Origin: Sphaerolaimus hirsutus
Lineage: Eukaryota > Nematoda > Chromadorea > Monhysterida > Sphaerolaimidae
NCBI GenBank assembly: GCA_964036195.1
Contig: OZ038454.1
Coordinates: 2,976,001-3,040,000, forward strand
Length of the DNA stretch: 64,000 nucleotides
Reading direction: 5' to 3'
In this document: positions 10,158 through 20,091 of the stretch, one piece after another
Numbering within the stretch: the first letter of the stretch is position 1
Layout: each line of letters starts with the position of its first letter
Translations under genes and position numbers: made by a program
The notes under the pieces: model-generated
The model's database searches: none
Seen by the model: the letters and a program-made list of their open reading frames with translations, nothing else
What the model was told of the DNA's origin: nothing

Positions 10158-13100
10158 CTCGTTTCCATCTCCCTTTTCTTGAGCAGTGTGACAATCTTCC
10201 AGGTGATTGCAAGTGCTACGAGCAGAAGCACAATTATGACCAGTAAGCCAGCTGCTATCACTGCGATTTGACATCCATTCAGTTTTGAGGTGGTGTAAAA
10301 CTACCACGCACACGCACACGCACACGCACACGCACACGCACACGCACACGCACACGCACACGCACACGCACACGCACACGCACACGCACACGCACACGCA
10401 CACGCACACGCACACGCACACTAGTTTTCAACTGAAATTTTGAAAACTCATAAATTTGCTTTTTACTCATTTCAGTTTGCTAGAATACTGATTTATAATC
10501 TCCATCTGTATTGTAAATAGTTAATGGACTCCTCACATTAAGCACACAACAAAGTTTGCAACCCTTTCTTGATTTCATTTTGGACACAATATCTCTGGCT
10601 ATGGGGGCTGGCTGGGTGGGTGGTATAAAAATGATACTTTGGTGGGTATATACCGTATTACCTCGAATTATTCCCCCCCTTGAAGTAACCCCCCTCGAAT
10701 TAACCCCCCCTCAAAATGGGCTGGGGAAATAATAAACCCCCCCTCGAAATACCCCCCCCCTTCGGAATGATGTACGTCATGTACATAATAAATACGTCAT
10801 GTATGCAATGTACATGATGTATATTACTGTTAATTTGCATTGCAGCTACACATAGACTAGTTTGTGTAGCTATCTACGTTTTTATGTCCAAATATATCCT
10901 GTTTGGACACATTTATTACCTGTTTTGGGTATGCAAATGCCTACTATTTACTATGATCCTTACAAAAATTTCTGACGAAATAATAACCCCCCCCCCCCTC
11001 GAATAAACCCCCCCTCGAATTAACCCCCCCCCCCCCCCCTCAAATTTTGTTGGCAAAAAAATAAACCCCCATGTGGGTATTTCGAGGTAATACGGTAGTC
11101 ATAACTTGGGGTGAATTTTAGGATGTCTAAATCAGGGTTTGTTTGAGTAAAATGCTTTTGTTAAAATTGTTTTTTATTTTAATTTTATTCATGTTTCATT
11201 TTATTTAATTTTATTCTCCAATTTTCCATTTTATTTTTTTCTGAGACTTTGCCAACCCTGGTCATAATGATATCTTTGTGCTTGTGGGAACAAAGATTGA
11301 CAAAATTTACACTTTAATTCTTTTTTTACATAACTTGAAAACTTGAATCATTCACTGCAAATCATTGTAAACCAGCAGATGTTGATTTATGAGTTTTTGA
11401 GACTCCAGTAGAAAACGGCACCAGAGAAACATCAGAGGTTTGCCTGTTCTGCGAAAGACGCGCGTACCTGCGAGCATGATGGACGTGGCACCCTGAGCTC
11501 GTTCCACCTGGGTCTCTGTGCTGGTGATTGGCTCAGTTGCACCTTTGCTTGTGGTGGCCACAACTGGGATTGGCAATGTCGGCGCTGCTGTGGGCTTCCC
11601 TGTGGCTGTGGTTGCAGCTGATGTGGATGATGTGGCACCTGGTGCCAGTTCCGCAAATTGAGAAGTGAAGTAAAATGGCAAATAAGAAGTGAATTGAGAA
11701 GAAAAATGGCAAGTAAATTGGCAAAAGAGAAGTAAAAAATAAAAAGTAATTTCCCTTCGCTTTTTCCAATTTCCATCACAATTCACTTCTCATTTCACTT
11801 CACATTTGCCATTTCACCTTTCACTTGTCAATTTGCGGAACTGGCCCCTGATGTTGATGTGGATGATGTGGAGCTGCGGCTTGTGGCGCTGGTTGAAGTG
11901 TTGCTTGCTTGGCTGCTCGATTTCCCAGTCGACGTTCTCCATGTTGGACAAGATCGTGGAGGATATGGTTCTGCAGTTGAATATAAATACCGCATTTCCT
12001 CAAAATAACTCCCCCACCCTCGAAATGAACTGACTCCCCTGTTTGAGTCTCCCCTAAGTTAATATGATCCATGCTGACAAGGACACTAATGAGGCATCTA
12101 GTTCCGAATGTCGTTAAGTCCATCATTTTGGGTTTTTTCAAAATTGCATTTGAAATTTCAAAGTTGGCCCGAGCAGGCAACTTTAAAGTGACACGTCTCG
12201 CCCAAAACTTTTTGAAAAGCTTATGAATTTGTCTACATTTTCCATATTTTAAACCCTCTGGCCGGAATATATACTCATAGTTATGATGAGTTTTTTGACA
12301 TCACCTCAGCAGATTCAGTGGAGATAACGAGTTTCGGGTGAAATTTCACTCGAATGTCGGTATATCCACTTCCTATTTATTACCTGTTCCACCTCATCAT
12401 ACCGTATCTATAAGGTGTTAAAATTCATATATTGATGCTGGCATACTACACAAAGGACTTGCTATGTATAGCATTAATGGTGGGGAAATTATGCCTTTTT
12501 CATGTAGTGGCTCCAAACGGCGCCATTTTTATGGAGTGGCGCCATGGACTCCAAAATGGCGCCATTTTTATGGAGTGGCGCCATGGACTCGGAAACAGCG
12601 CCATTTTTATGGAGTGGCGCCATGGACTCGGAAATAGCGCCATTTTTATGGAGTGGCGCCATTAGGGTGTCAACTTTCCGTTTTCCATTTTTCGTTTCCA
12701 CTTTCCGCAGGCAAATTTTTTTCCGTTTCCGTTTTCCGGCTGCAAATTTTTGTTCCTGTTTCCGTTTCCGTTTTTCCGGCTCATTTTCCGTTTTCCAGCA
12801 ATTTTTTTCAGTTATTCCGCCTTTTTCCGTTTTCCGGTTCAATTGTCTGTTTTTTTAATTTTTTTCCACTTTCCAGCTCAATTTTCCGTTTTCTGTGTCA
12901 GCCAAACTAATAAAAATGCATGCAGGTTCTCAATGAAGTGAATTTTTCCTATTTCTAGTGAGATTTCTGCAATTTTTTTTAATTCAGGATAAATTTCTGC
13001 AAATTTTTTTCCGTTTCCGGCAAAATTTCAGAAAATTTTTTCCGTTTCCGGCATAATTTCAGGAAATTTTCCTGTTTCCGTTTCCGTTTTCCGGCCTTCC

Positions 13101-14573
13101 ATTTTTACGTTTTCCGTTTTCCGGCAAGTGCAAATTTTTTTCCGTTTCCATTTCCGTTTTCCGGCATGTGCAAAAAATTTTCCGTTTCCGTTTCTGTTTT
13201 CCGCCAAAAAGTTTTTGTTGACACCCTAGTGGAGATACAGAGTTTCAAGTGAAATAAATGTTGGCTTTCTTGGGACATACCGACATTCGAGTGAAATTTC
13301 ATCAATTTCAGGGTGGACATACCAACATTCAAGTGATTTTTTTTGTTTTTTTTCAAAAATTGGTGTCTCTGTAACTCGAGAACAGAGTGAGATATTGAGA
13401 AAATTTTTGTTTTATAATGAAGAAATATTTATGCGTATATCAGATCTGCACCTAACTCATTTTTTTGTCATTTTGGTCTTTACCGACCATGGTTGGTTTT
13501 AGTAAAATTCTTTTTACTAAAATTGTATTTTATTTTTATTAAAATTGTATTTTATTTTTATTTTATTCATGTTTCAGTTTATTTTTTTATTTTTTATTCT
13601 GAAATGTCATTAATAAAATAAAATGAAACCATTTTACAAAAATTTTACAAATATTTTACAAAAATTTTACAAAAAATTGGAAATCTTGGATGCAAGGACA
13701 TAAAACAATGTGCACGCTAGAAGCATGCGGATGAATACAAAAAAAATTTTTTGTAAACTTTTGACACGGGTTGCGAGGTAGGTATTTTGTATTTTGACCC
13801 TCAGGGGGAGCTAATTGCTCCTCCCAAGGGAAGATAGCTAATCGTGGGTTGTTGTTTTTTGGGGGGAGGGCTTGTGGGATTCAATATATTTATAGGCTTT
13901 TTCAAGGTATGGAACGAAGAAAATAAGAAAAAAATCACAAATTAGTGATTTTTAAGGTGAAAATATTATAAAAAATGTGAAAATTGGCAATTTTGAGCAA
14001 CAATATTTCTCAATCACAACAATGAAACATACAACAAGGCACTAGTTCTGCAAATTGGCAGCAAGAAACTTAAGCAACATGATAGAAAACTTTCTTTAGA
14101 ATTGAACAGACACTCGAGCTTTTGTAAAATTTTACTAAAATTGTACAAAAATTTGAATTATTGTACAATTTTACTAAAATTTTACAAAAATTCAAATTTT
14201 AGTAAAATCGTATTTTTATTTTATTAATTTTCCATTTTATTTTATTTTATTTTATTCTCCAATTTTCCATTTTATTTTTATTTTATTTTTATTTTTTTCT
14301 GAGATTTTGCCAACCCTGTTACCGACATACGGAACTAGATGCCTCACTTATGGTAACTGTCATTAAAATGGTGTCTGGCAAAGCGCCAGCCCACACCTAA
14401 TGCTGTGGCTAGGAATGAGTCAATCAATTTGTCCCATTGACTCACCGCAGCAGCATGCTCCCCCCTGGCATCTGCCCCCCTTGTAGAGCATCGTTTCGCA
14501 GACATCTCGACATTTATCAGGGTCATAAAAGTCATAACTCGGCCAACACAGCCACTGCGACTGCCAGCCACAC
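10158..14573 (-). CDS. Membrane-tethered, cysteine-rich defensin-like protein, copy B (first exon not found)
   Basis: Exons recognised by homology to copy A and by phase: 14573-14446 (Cys-rich, C-x6-C-x11-C-x3-C-x9-C-x4-CCC, with YKGGRCQGGACCC), 11970-11848 and 11638-11468 (Ser/Thr-rich stalk), 10260-10158 (helix AAGLLVIIVLLLVALAITW followed by basic KIVTLLKKRE, so type I topology). Donors are GTGAGT, GTACGC and GTAAGG. The two stalk exons are one exon in copy A; here they are split by a 206-bp inverted-repeat element (11642-11847) inserted with a CAG duplication. The intron between Cys-rich and stalk exons has grown to 2.5 kb by nested transposons. I could not find the signal-peptide exon upstream, so copy B may be incomplete. 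Confidence 0.55.
10303..10420. repeat. (ACGCAC)n hexanucleotide array
   Basis: About 19 uninterrupted copies of a six-base unit, CACGCA on the plus strand. It lies in the intron immediately upstream (minus strand) of the transmembrane exon of copy B. The long Val/Cys and Val/Arg frames through it are repeat artefacts. Confidence 0.95.
10653..11095. mobile_element. C-rich TIR element with TA target duplication
   Basis: Ends CCGTATTACCTCGAATTA and TTCGAGGTAATACGG, flanked by TA on both sides. Same family as 36090-37034 (shared CATTTATTACCTGTTTTGGG block) but without the palindrome found there. It lies in an intron of tethered gene copy B. Confidence 0.75.
11133..11260. mobile_element. Short hAT-like element, CAGGGTT...CCAACCCTG
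   Basis: Begins CAGGGTTTG and ends TTTGCCAACCCTG with an imperfect 8-bp flank (GTCTAAAT / GTCATAAT). AT-rich interior of TTTTATTTTA units. Same family as 13488-14318 and 33714-34745. Confidence 0.6.
11642..11847. mobile_element. Introner-like inverted-repeat element splitting the stalk exon of copy B
   Basis: Plus-strand ends GTGCCAGTTCCGC and GCGGAACTGGCCC with CTG on both sides (11639-11641, 11848-11850). The interior is GAGAAGTGAAATG-type sequence. In copy A the coding sequence is continuous here; removing the element plus one CTG copy restores the frame in copy B. Relative to the gene it lies in reverse: it offers an AG acceptor (GGCACCAG) but begins GG rather than GT, so splicing would need another donor or a non-canonical one. 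The same insertion is in copy C (from 40354), so it predates the inverted duplication. Confidence 0.7.
12663..13228. mobile_element. TTTTCCGTTTCCGG repeat element with TAGGGTGTCAA ends
   Basis: Starts TAGGGTGTCAAC and ends TTGACACCCTA, with an interior of degenerate TTTCCGTTTTCCGGCA units. The termini equal those of 37391-39399, which has a clean 8-bp duplication; here the flanks do not match, so the site has been rearranged. Confidence 0.65.
13488..14318. mobile_element. hAT-like AT-rich element with 8-bp target duplication
   Basis: Ends CATGGTTGG (a variant of CAGGGTTGG) and GCCAACCCTG, flanked by TTACCGAC at 13480-13487 and 14319-14326. The interior is rich in TTTTATTTTA and TTTTACAAAAATTTTAC. 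Non-coding. Confidence 0.8.
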
Positions 14574-15760
14574 CTGCACAATTATGGTCTGTTTTTAAAC
14601 AAGCAAAAAGATTTGTGGTCAGTTCACCACGCGCAGTCTACATTTTAAAGCGAAAGTGCCCACACAAAAATTTCTATCAAAAGTTAAGAATCTCGTAAAT
14701 CAGCTTTGAACACGTTTGAATTTAATTATTTTATATCTCTATCAACTGTAGATGACAGACACCCCATTCTGAACGACTGAAATGCATTGAAATTTTACTG
14801 TGTGAGTTTTCTTAATTTTTATAAATTTCGGTGGAAAACTGGTCTGAAGTGCCCCTTGTGATCACACTTTGAAGCCAGATCACGCCTGATCACCGATGGA
14901 ATGCACTTCACCGAGACTTCACGCATTTTATTATTACCGTAAATTGTTTACAGGAAAAAATCTAAATTTGTGAAGTGTGTTGAAGTGTCTGCGAGCGTTT
15001 GCGTGAAGACACTTCACCACAGATCACCAGCACTGTTTTTGCTGTGCCTGTGTGCCTGATTCAATTTGGCGCCAGAACTCACTCCTTTCTAGGACAAGTC
15101 GCATTTGGAGCTAGGCAAGATTCTTGCCCTGACTTAACCAGATCACAGCTTTTTGAAGTAGCCGCCCAGCTCACAACGACACAGAAAAGACACGCCCTCA
15201 AAAAACACATTTTGTGTATTGTTCACCGCCGCCAAAATTTTCTGGACAAATATTTTATCTGGTGTTGACGTGTGGTCGAGTGGCTGATTAAAATATTGGT
15301 GTGTGGATGAATTGTGATTTCACACTATGCGGAAATTGAAAAATTGATATGTAACTGTGGGTTCGCACACCCACTAGTGATGGAATGAAGCCATTTGCGC
15401 TTGGCGCTTTTTTTTGGCGGAAGCCTTGGCGCCTTTGTGCTTTTTTCCTCGGGGCAATTTGGGTCATTAAAATGTGTTTCATCGTAGTGAGCATTTATTT
15501 ACCTCACACACTAGTTTTCACCGTGACTTCGTGTGAAAACTGAAATTTTTTCAAACGTAAATAAATGAACACGGTTGAACGATTTTATTTTAATAAAATT
15601 TGAATTGAAATTAATGAAAGTTAAACTTTGAAAATTTGAAAACTAAAGCACATATAGCATACAATGAGGGTAGGCTGAATGTCGCCATGTCGCCATTTCA
15701 GTTTTCACATCGGTCACAATGAAAACTAGTGTGTGTAGGGCCATTATATCCATACACCAG

Positions 15761-15952
15761 GTGCCAGTGCCACGCCGTGTAAACTGTAAAGTCAAATAGT
15801 CAAATGTAATGCAAATGTATCATACAAATTTGTCAATTGTCATGCAAATTGACAAAAGTTCAGTAAAAATATTATCCTTGTCAAATAAAATTATAAAATT
15901 GACATTTTACATGACATTTGACACTTGACTTTACAGGGTGCGTGACTGCCCC
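15761..15952 (+). mobile_element. Introner-like element with CAG duplication
   Basis: Begins GTGCCAGTGCCACG and ends GTGCGTGACTGCCCC, flanked by CAG on both sides. Internal TIR-like GTAAAGTC / GACTTTACAG and a TCATGCAAATTGAC core are typical of this family. On the plus strand it would form a GT...CAG intron. A partner copy is in the right arm at about 35345-35540. The flanking sequence is short and I cannot show that it is coding. Confidence 0.5.
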
Positions 15953-16007
15953 CAGGTGCCTAGAACTATTCATGGGCAACTAATTCTATAACCCCCCTCG
16001 CAGTGGA

Positions 16008-17287
16008 ATGGGGCAGCGTGTCCAGACGCAGTGCAGAGTCTCAACTGGCCTGGTGCCACTCCCGGACCCTGTAAAATGTCCTGCACAATGTAAAATGCCA
16101 TGCAAAGCGCGAAAAGTCGTGTGAATGTGATGGAAATGTCTGATTTTATTTTTTACTTTTTTACATTTTGCAGGGCATCTTACATGACTTTTGACACTGC
16201 ATGACATTTGACATTTTTCAGGGCACTTTACAGGGTGCGGGAGTGGCTCAGGACCAAAGCGGTCATGTTCATAATCGATCGCATGCGCCAGGGCTACATC
16301 TCCGAGAGAAAACGGAGACTCTCCGCCGCCAGCTCGTCTAGTCACGGTTTGATTTGGATATTTTTGGAGGTTTTTTGGGGATTTTCAGTTGTTGTTGTTG
16401 TTGTTTTTGGGCGGGCGGAGACTTGCGAATGCAATGGAGTAGCCACAACTTTTACGACGTGATGAGTTTCTGGCATGCTGCCAGCTGTGTCTCTTATTGT
16501 TGGGAAGCTACCGTAAATGCTCTATTAGTACGGCCCCCCTCCAATAAACCGGCCCCTCCAATAGTGCGACCCCCTTGGGCACGTTGTGTTAAGTATAATG
16601 CGACTCTCTCCAATAATGCGACCCACCCCCCAATAATGCGACCCCCAAAGAAAAACAAAAACCGTACCGTTTACCGCAAAATAGAAGATTTATCGTACCG
16701 CACCATTTACCGCAAAATAGAAAATGTACCGTACTGCCCGGTTTACCGCATGGCCGTACCGTCTGCCACCCTAGTTCCACCCCTAAGCTCCGCCCACAAG
16801 CTCACCCCCGCAGACCCGGCCAGCTCGCTGCCGTCCACGTCGGCCAACTCGAACTCGTCCATGGCCAGCTCCTCCTCCCAGGGCGCCGGCCAATCAGCGT
16901 GCGCCTTGGCGCCGGTCGTGTTCCAGGGCAGGAGCGTCTCCCAGCAGCGCGCAGCCACCAAAGTGCACAAAGTGGAGAAACGAGTGAAAACTAGGGCACT
17001 TTCCGTCGAGAGGGCTGCTGGTGCCGACCCCTGACCCTGTGAAATGCCCTGTCAAATGTCAAATGTCATGGCAACTGAGTTGCCATTTTGCAGGGTATTT
17101 TACATGACTTTTGACACTTTGCATGACTTTTGACACTTTGCATGACTTTTGACATTTTACAGGGCATTTTACAGGGTGTGGGACTGCCCCCTTGTACGAG
17201 GAAAAATAGATCTGGTAGTGTGGATGATAAAACGTGTGATAAAGGTGGTGATCGACCAAATATTGTTATTGGCAGTGTTGATGATTC
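16008..17287 (+). CDS. Unrecognised gene in left arm, partial (about four exons seen)
   Basis: Exons by splice signals and frame: 16008-16052, 16252 to about 16346, 16814-17020, 17201-17287. The second encodes a basic helical stretch (TKAVMFIIDRMRQGYISERK), the third a Ser/Ala-rich then basic region (ATKVHKVEKRVKTRALSVER), the fourth an Asp/Gly-rich end closing at a GTGAGT donor. Introns 1 and 3 are GTGCC-type introner-like elements. I do not recognise a domain; the start and end of the gene are not seen. It converges on the end of KANSL3. A second copy in reverse lies at 32856-35291. Confidence 0.45.
16053..16250 (+). mobile_element. Introner-like element forming intron 1 of the left-arm gene
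   Basis: Begins GTGCCACTCCCGGACCCTG directly after exon ...CTGGCCTG and ends CAGGGTGCGGGAGTGGCTC, followed by AG and exon GACCAAAG. Reading continues in frame across it in phase 2. The right-arm copy is flanked CTG / CAG. Confidence 0.65.
17021..17190 (+). mobile_element. Introner-like element forming intron 3 of the left-arm gene
   Basis: Begins GTGCCGACCCCTGACCC immediately after GCTGCTG and ends GTGTGGGACTGCCCC. The nearest AG is ten bases further (17200), followed by GAAAAATAGATC, and the frame continues. In the right arm the same element (33134-32953) has a clean CCG / CCG flank. Confidence 0.7.
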
Positions 17288-17299
17288 GTGAGTGACATT

Positions 17300-18920
17300 T
17301 CGAAAACTTTTGGGGAATTTTTTATATTTTTTGAATACAAGGAAAAAATTACATGCATTTATATTTTCTCCAAATGTTCCAGGGACATTTAATAGGTTTT
17401 TTCTCTCTTTTTGAAGGGATATTCTGAAATTATAAATATGTAATCGTATTTTCTGAACATCACCTGATTTTGGAATGCTATTCATGAGCTTTGGGAAATT
17501 GGTGTGTGCTGTTTACTGAAAATCCGTTTTGTTTGTAAAATTCTAAATTTCTATTCCATTCCAATCGCTGTTATTCTTCAGGTATACATACACGTGTTTT
17601 ATACTGTCATTTTCCCCTAGTGTTTGTTGTTTTCGAGTAGTGTGTTGTAAAGGGTAAATTATATTTGGCAATAATTTGCAGTTTTTACTGTATATTTTTT
17701 ACTTTTTAATTATATACTGTATTTCTTCTAATAGAAGGGCACCATTCTATTTTTTTTCAACTTTTGCCCGCCGTTATATTGGAGGTACCGTTTTATTGAA
17801 GGATGCCATTCCATTTTTAACTACCGTATTTACTCGAATACCTAATTAATTACCCCGGCGAATTATTTTATCGTCAGACATTTTTGAGGGGGGAACTATT
17901 CAAGTGGGGGGGATTATTCAAGTGGGGGAATTATTATTTCCTCACTCGCTTAGCAGGGGGGAATTATTCGAGGGGGGAATTATTCAAGTGGGGGGAATTA
18001 TTCGAGTAAATACGGTACCTAATCTTTTTCACGCATTTTCATTTGAGCATAGTATTTTATAATTGTAGTAGTTGATTGAACACTAAACAAGTTCACTAGT
18101 TCACTAGTTCAATCAACTAAACTCGACGGACATTATAGAAGTCAATGGTCTAAGGAATTTTTGTACAACTGCGTATATTCGTAGTTGGCACACGTCCAAG
18201 TTACCGTTTGCGAGAATGTTACCAAGTATGAAAGACGCAGGATTTCCGTCAGCGTCAACAAAAATGGCTGCGGAATGCGATTAAGCGACCGCAATTGGTC
18301 GCTAATGGCAGCCCACACACCAGTTGACACTTGTGTTGACTTAATTGCATTCTGCGGTCATTATCGTTGACGTGAACGGAAATCATGCGTCTTTTACTTC
18401 GTTCGTATAAAACGCAACAGTAACTTGGACGCAGCGGTAAGTTCATACGTAATTTTTTGAATGAATTTGTTGGGACTGCGACGATAAGATCTTACCAAAG
18501 ACCTAACAATCCGACTTTCTATAACGATTTGTCTATCAAATTCACATCGTTCTCGCATAAAAAGTAGGATTGAATCAAATTTATCGTGAACCGAATGGAA
18601 TCCGTCCATTCAAGTTCGAATTTAAAAAAATTCGTCATTGGTAACGAAGGGCCGAATCGCTGATTGGTTTCATGTCCGCCGAGTTTACTACATAATGTAA
18701 GACGGACAAAATTGTTTATTGGAGGTACCATACTATTGGAGGTTGCCGTCCTATTTTTTCATGGAAGTATGTGCTAAAACCAGCCACTCTACTGGAGGTA
18801 CCCTTCTATTGGAAGTATGCCATTCTATCAGAAATAGGGTACCTATCCATTGACCCTTGACTTGGTTGTAAATATGTTAACCATTGTGTCTTTATAATTT
18901 CACATGTCAGTAATTCTGTG
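17300..18920. other. Non-genic stretch with several small inverted-repeat elements
   Basis: Contains an ACCGTATTTACTCGAATA element (17824-18015) and pieces of a CTTCTAATAGAAGGGCACC family (around 17715-17815 and 18720-18840). Between 18140 and 18680 is a unique-looking stretch with open frames on both strands but no splice-supported exon. Confidence 0.4.
17824..18015. mobile_element. ACCGTATTTACTCGAATA inverted-repeat element, TA duplication
   Basis: Ends CCGTATTTACTCGAATA and TTCGAGTAAATACGG, TA on both sides; the interior has GGGGGAATTATTCAAGTG units. The right-arm counterpart is 32134-32315. Same terminal motif as the C-rich TA elements. Confidence 0.75.
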
Positions 18921-18924
18921 CTAT

Positions 18925-19513
18925 TTAGTTATTGCTCTGTTTCTGAACATTGTGCACATAACGCGGGGTGTTTTTTATAGTCACAGTGGCATCAACTAGC
19001 GATGGAAATAAAACTTTTTGTTTATACGCTGTTTCAAACGTTTCTTCAAATCCTTTTGAAATATCCTGGAAAATTACAGTCATCACACAAACAATATAAA
19101 CTAACATTTACTAACGTGCATCACAAATTTAAACTTTGAGAAGGAAACGTGAACTCATAACGTCGAAACGATTCGATTTGACTTCACCCAAATTTTTTGC
19201 AGACTGTCTGTGACTAGAACTAGAGTTTCTCTCATTATGTGCTAGTCTAGTAAATGGGTGGAAACTAGCACGGCTCTGAAATTATCATTCGAATGTTTGA
19301 TTTGAAAAAGCCCAATCCACCTTTTGTTGTATCTCGCAATTTTTTGCATCTAAACGTATCGTGGTATCCAAAAATTATTTCTACAACAAAAAGGAAGGGC
19401 TGATGCCGCCAATATTTGCCGCTGCATCAATTTCCCTTTCGCATATCCGTTTTCTGGTCGCGTAAACGTTGTATCATGAACACAACGCTTACTTCCTCCA
19501 AGCCGGTGAGTTC
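18925..19513 (-). CDS. Probable last two exons of the minus-strand gene entering from KANSL3
   Basis: Exon 19513-19493 (21 nt, ELTGLEE) has an AG acceptor and GTAAGC donor. Exon 19065-18925 has a TTTTCCAG acceptor, continues in phase 0 and ends at a stop after VHNVQKQSNN. Both are conserved, with substitutions only, in the right arm (31061-31081 and 31526-31666). They lie downstream of KANSL3 in the right orientation, but the gap prevents a phase check with 20153-20092, so the link to KANSL3 is inference. Confidence 0.45.
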
Positions 19514-19557
19514 CTAGAACTTTATCTGCATATTGCGGTGATGGTACAAATATGACG

Positions 19558-19757
19558 NNNNNNNNNNNNNNNNNNNNNNNNNNNNNNNNNNNNNNNNNNN
19601 NNNNNNNNNNNNNNNNNNNNNNNNNNNNNNNNNNNNNNNNNNNNNNNNNNNNNNNNNNNNNNNNNNNNNNNNNNNNNNNNNNNNNNNNNNNNNNNNNNNN
19701 NNNNNNNNNNNNNNNNNNNNNNNNNNNNNNNNNNNNNNNNNNNNNNNNNNNNNNNNN
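19558..19757. other. Assembly gap (200 N)
   Basis: A run of exactly 200 N, the usual size for a gap of unknown length. It coincides with the inner end of the left arm of the inverted duplication, so the true distance and junction there are unknown. Confidence 0.99.
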
Positions 19758-20091
19758 CAAAAACCACTCCAGATAGATAGATAGCTGAGCGATTTGGGGG
19801 GGTCTTTGGGGGTAGTAGCCAAAAAATGTGCCTCGGGATAGATAGATAGCTGATCGGCCTCCGGGATAGATAGATAGCTGGCGGATTTGGGGGGGACCCC
19901 CCCCCCCCCCCCAGCTCCCCCTAGGAGACCCCTGGCGCAATTTCAAAAGATGATAGAGAAGAGTGGATAAACGCTTCGATATTTCTCCCAAGTACAAATT
20001 TCACCAAAAAGCCTTTACACTAGACTTTCTATAAAATAAAACGACAGTTATGCAAACTATTCGAACGTAAAATCAAAGTAAATCTACGCAC

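Larger units (their letters stand above)
12091..14345. mobile_element. GAGG-terminated element enlarged by nested insertions
   Basis: TIR GAGGCATCTAGTTCCGAATGTCG at 12091 is matched in reverse by CGACATACGGAACTAGATGCCTC ending at 14345. It interrupts the copy B intron at a position where copies A and C are continuous. Nested inside it are a hAT-like element at 13488-14318, a TTTTCCGTTTCCGG block at 12663-13228 and GGCGCCA repeats near 12510-12660. No coding sequence. Confidence 0.7.
11708..19557 (+). repeat. Left arm of a large inverted duplication
   Basis: Runs of sequence match the reverse complement of 31015-40485. Anchors (left / right): 11709-12080 / 40125-40485, 14341-14440 / 40030-40105, 14845-14950 / 37050-37140, 15000-15300 / 35760-36060, 16000-16340 / 34950-35300, 16776-17290 / 32856-33380, 18925-19120 / 31480-31670, 19440-19557 / 31015-31140. 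Differences are mostly independent transposon insertions and scattered substitutions. The inner end of this arm falls in the assembly gap. Confidence 0.85.

Noticed and set aside
10038..10470. Long Val/Cys and Val/Arg frames
   Set aside because: They are translations of the (ACGCAC)n array, although the real transmembrane exon 10260-10158 lies beside it.
16589..16970. Minus-strand frames opposite the left-arm gene
   Set aside because: Shadows of the plus-strand Ser/Ala-rich exon and of a repeat element.
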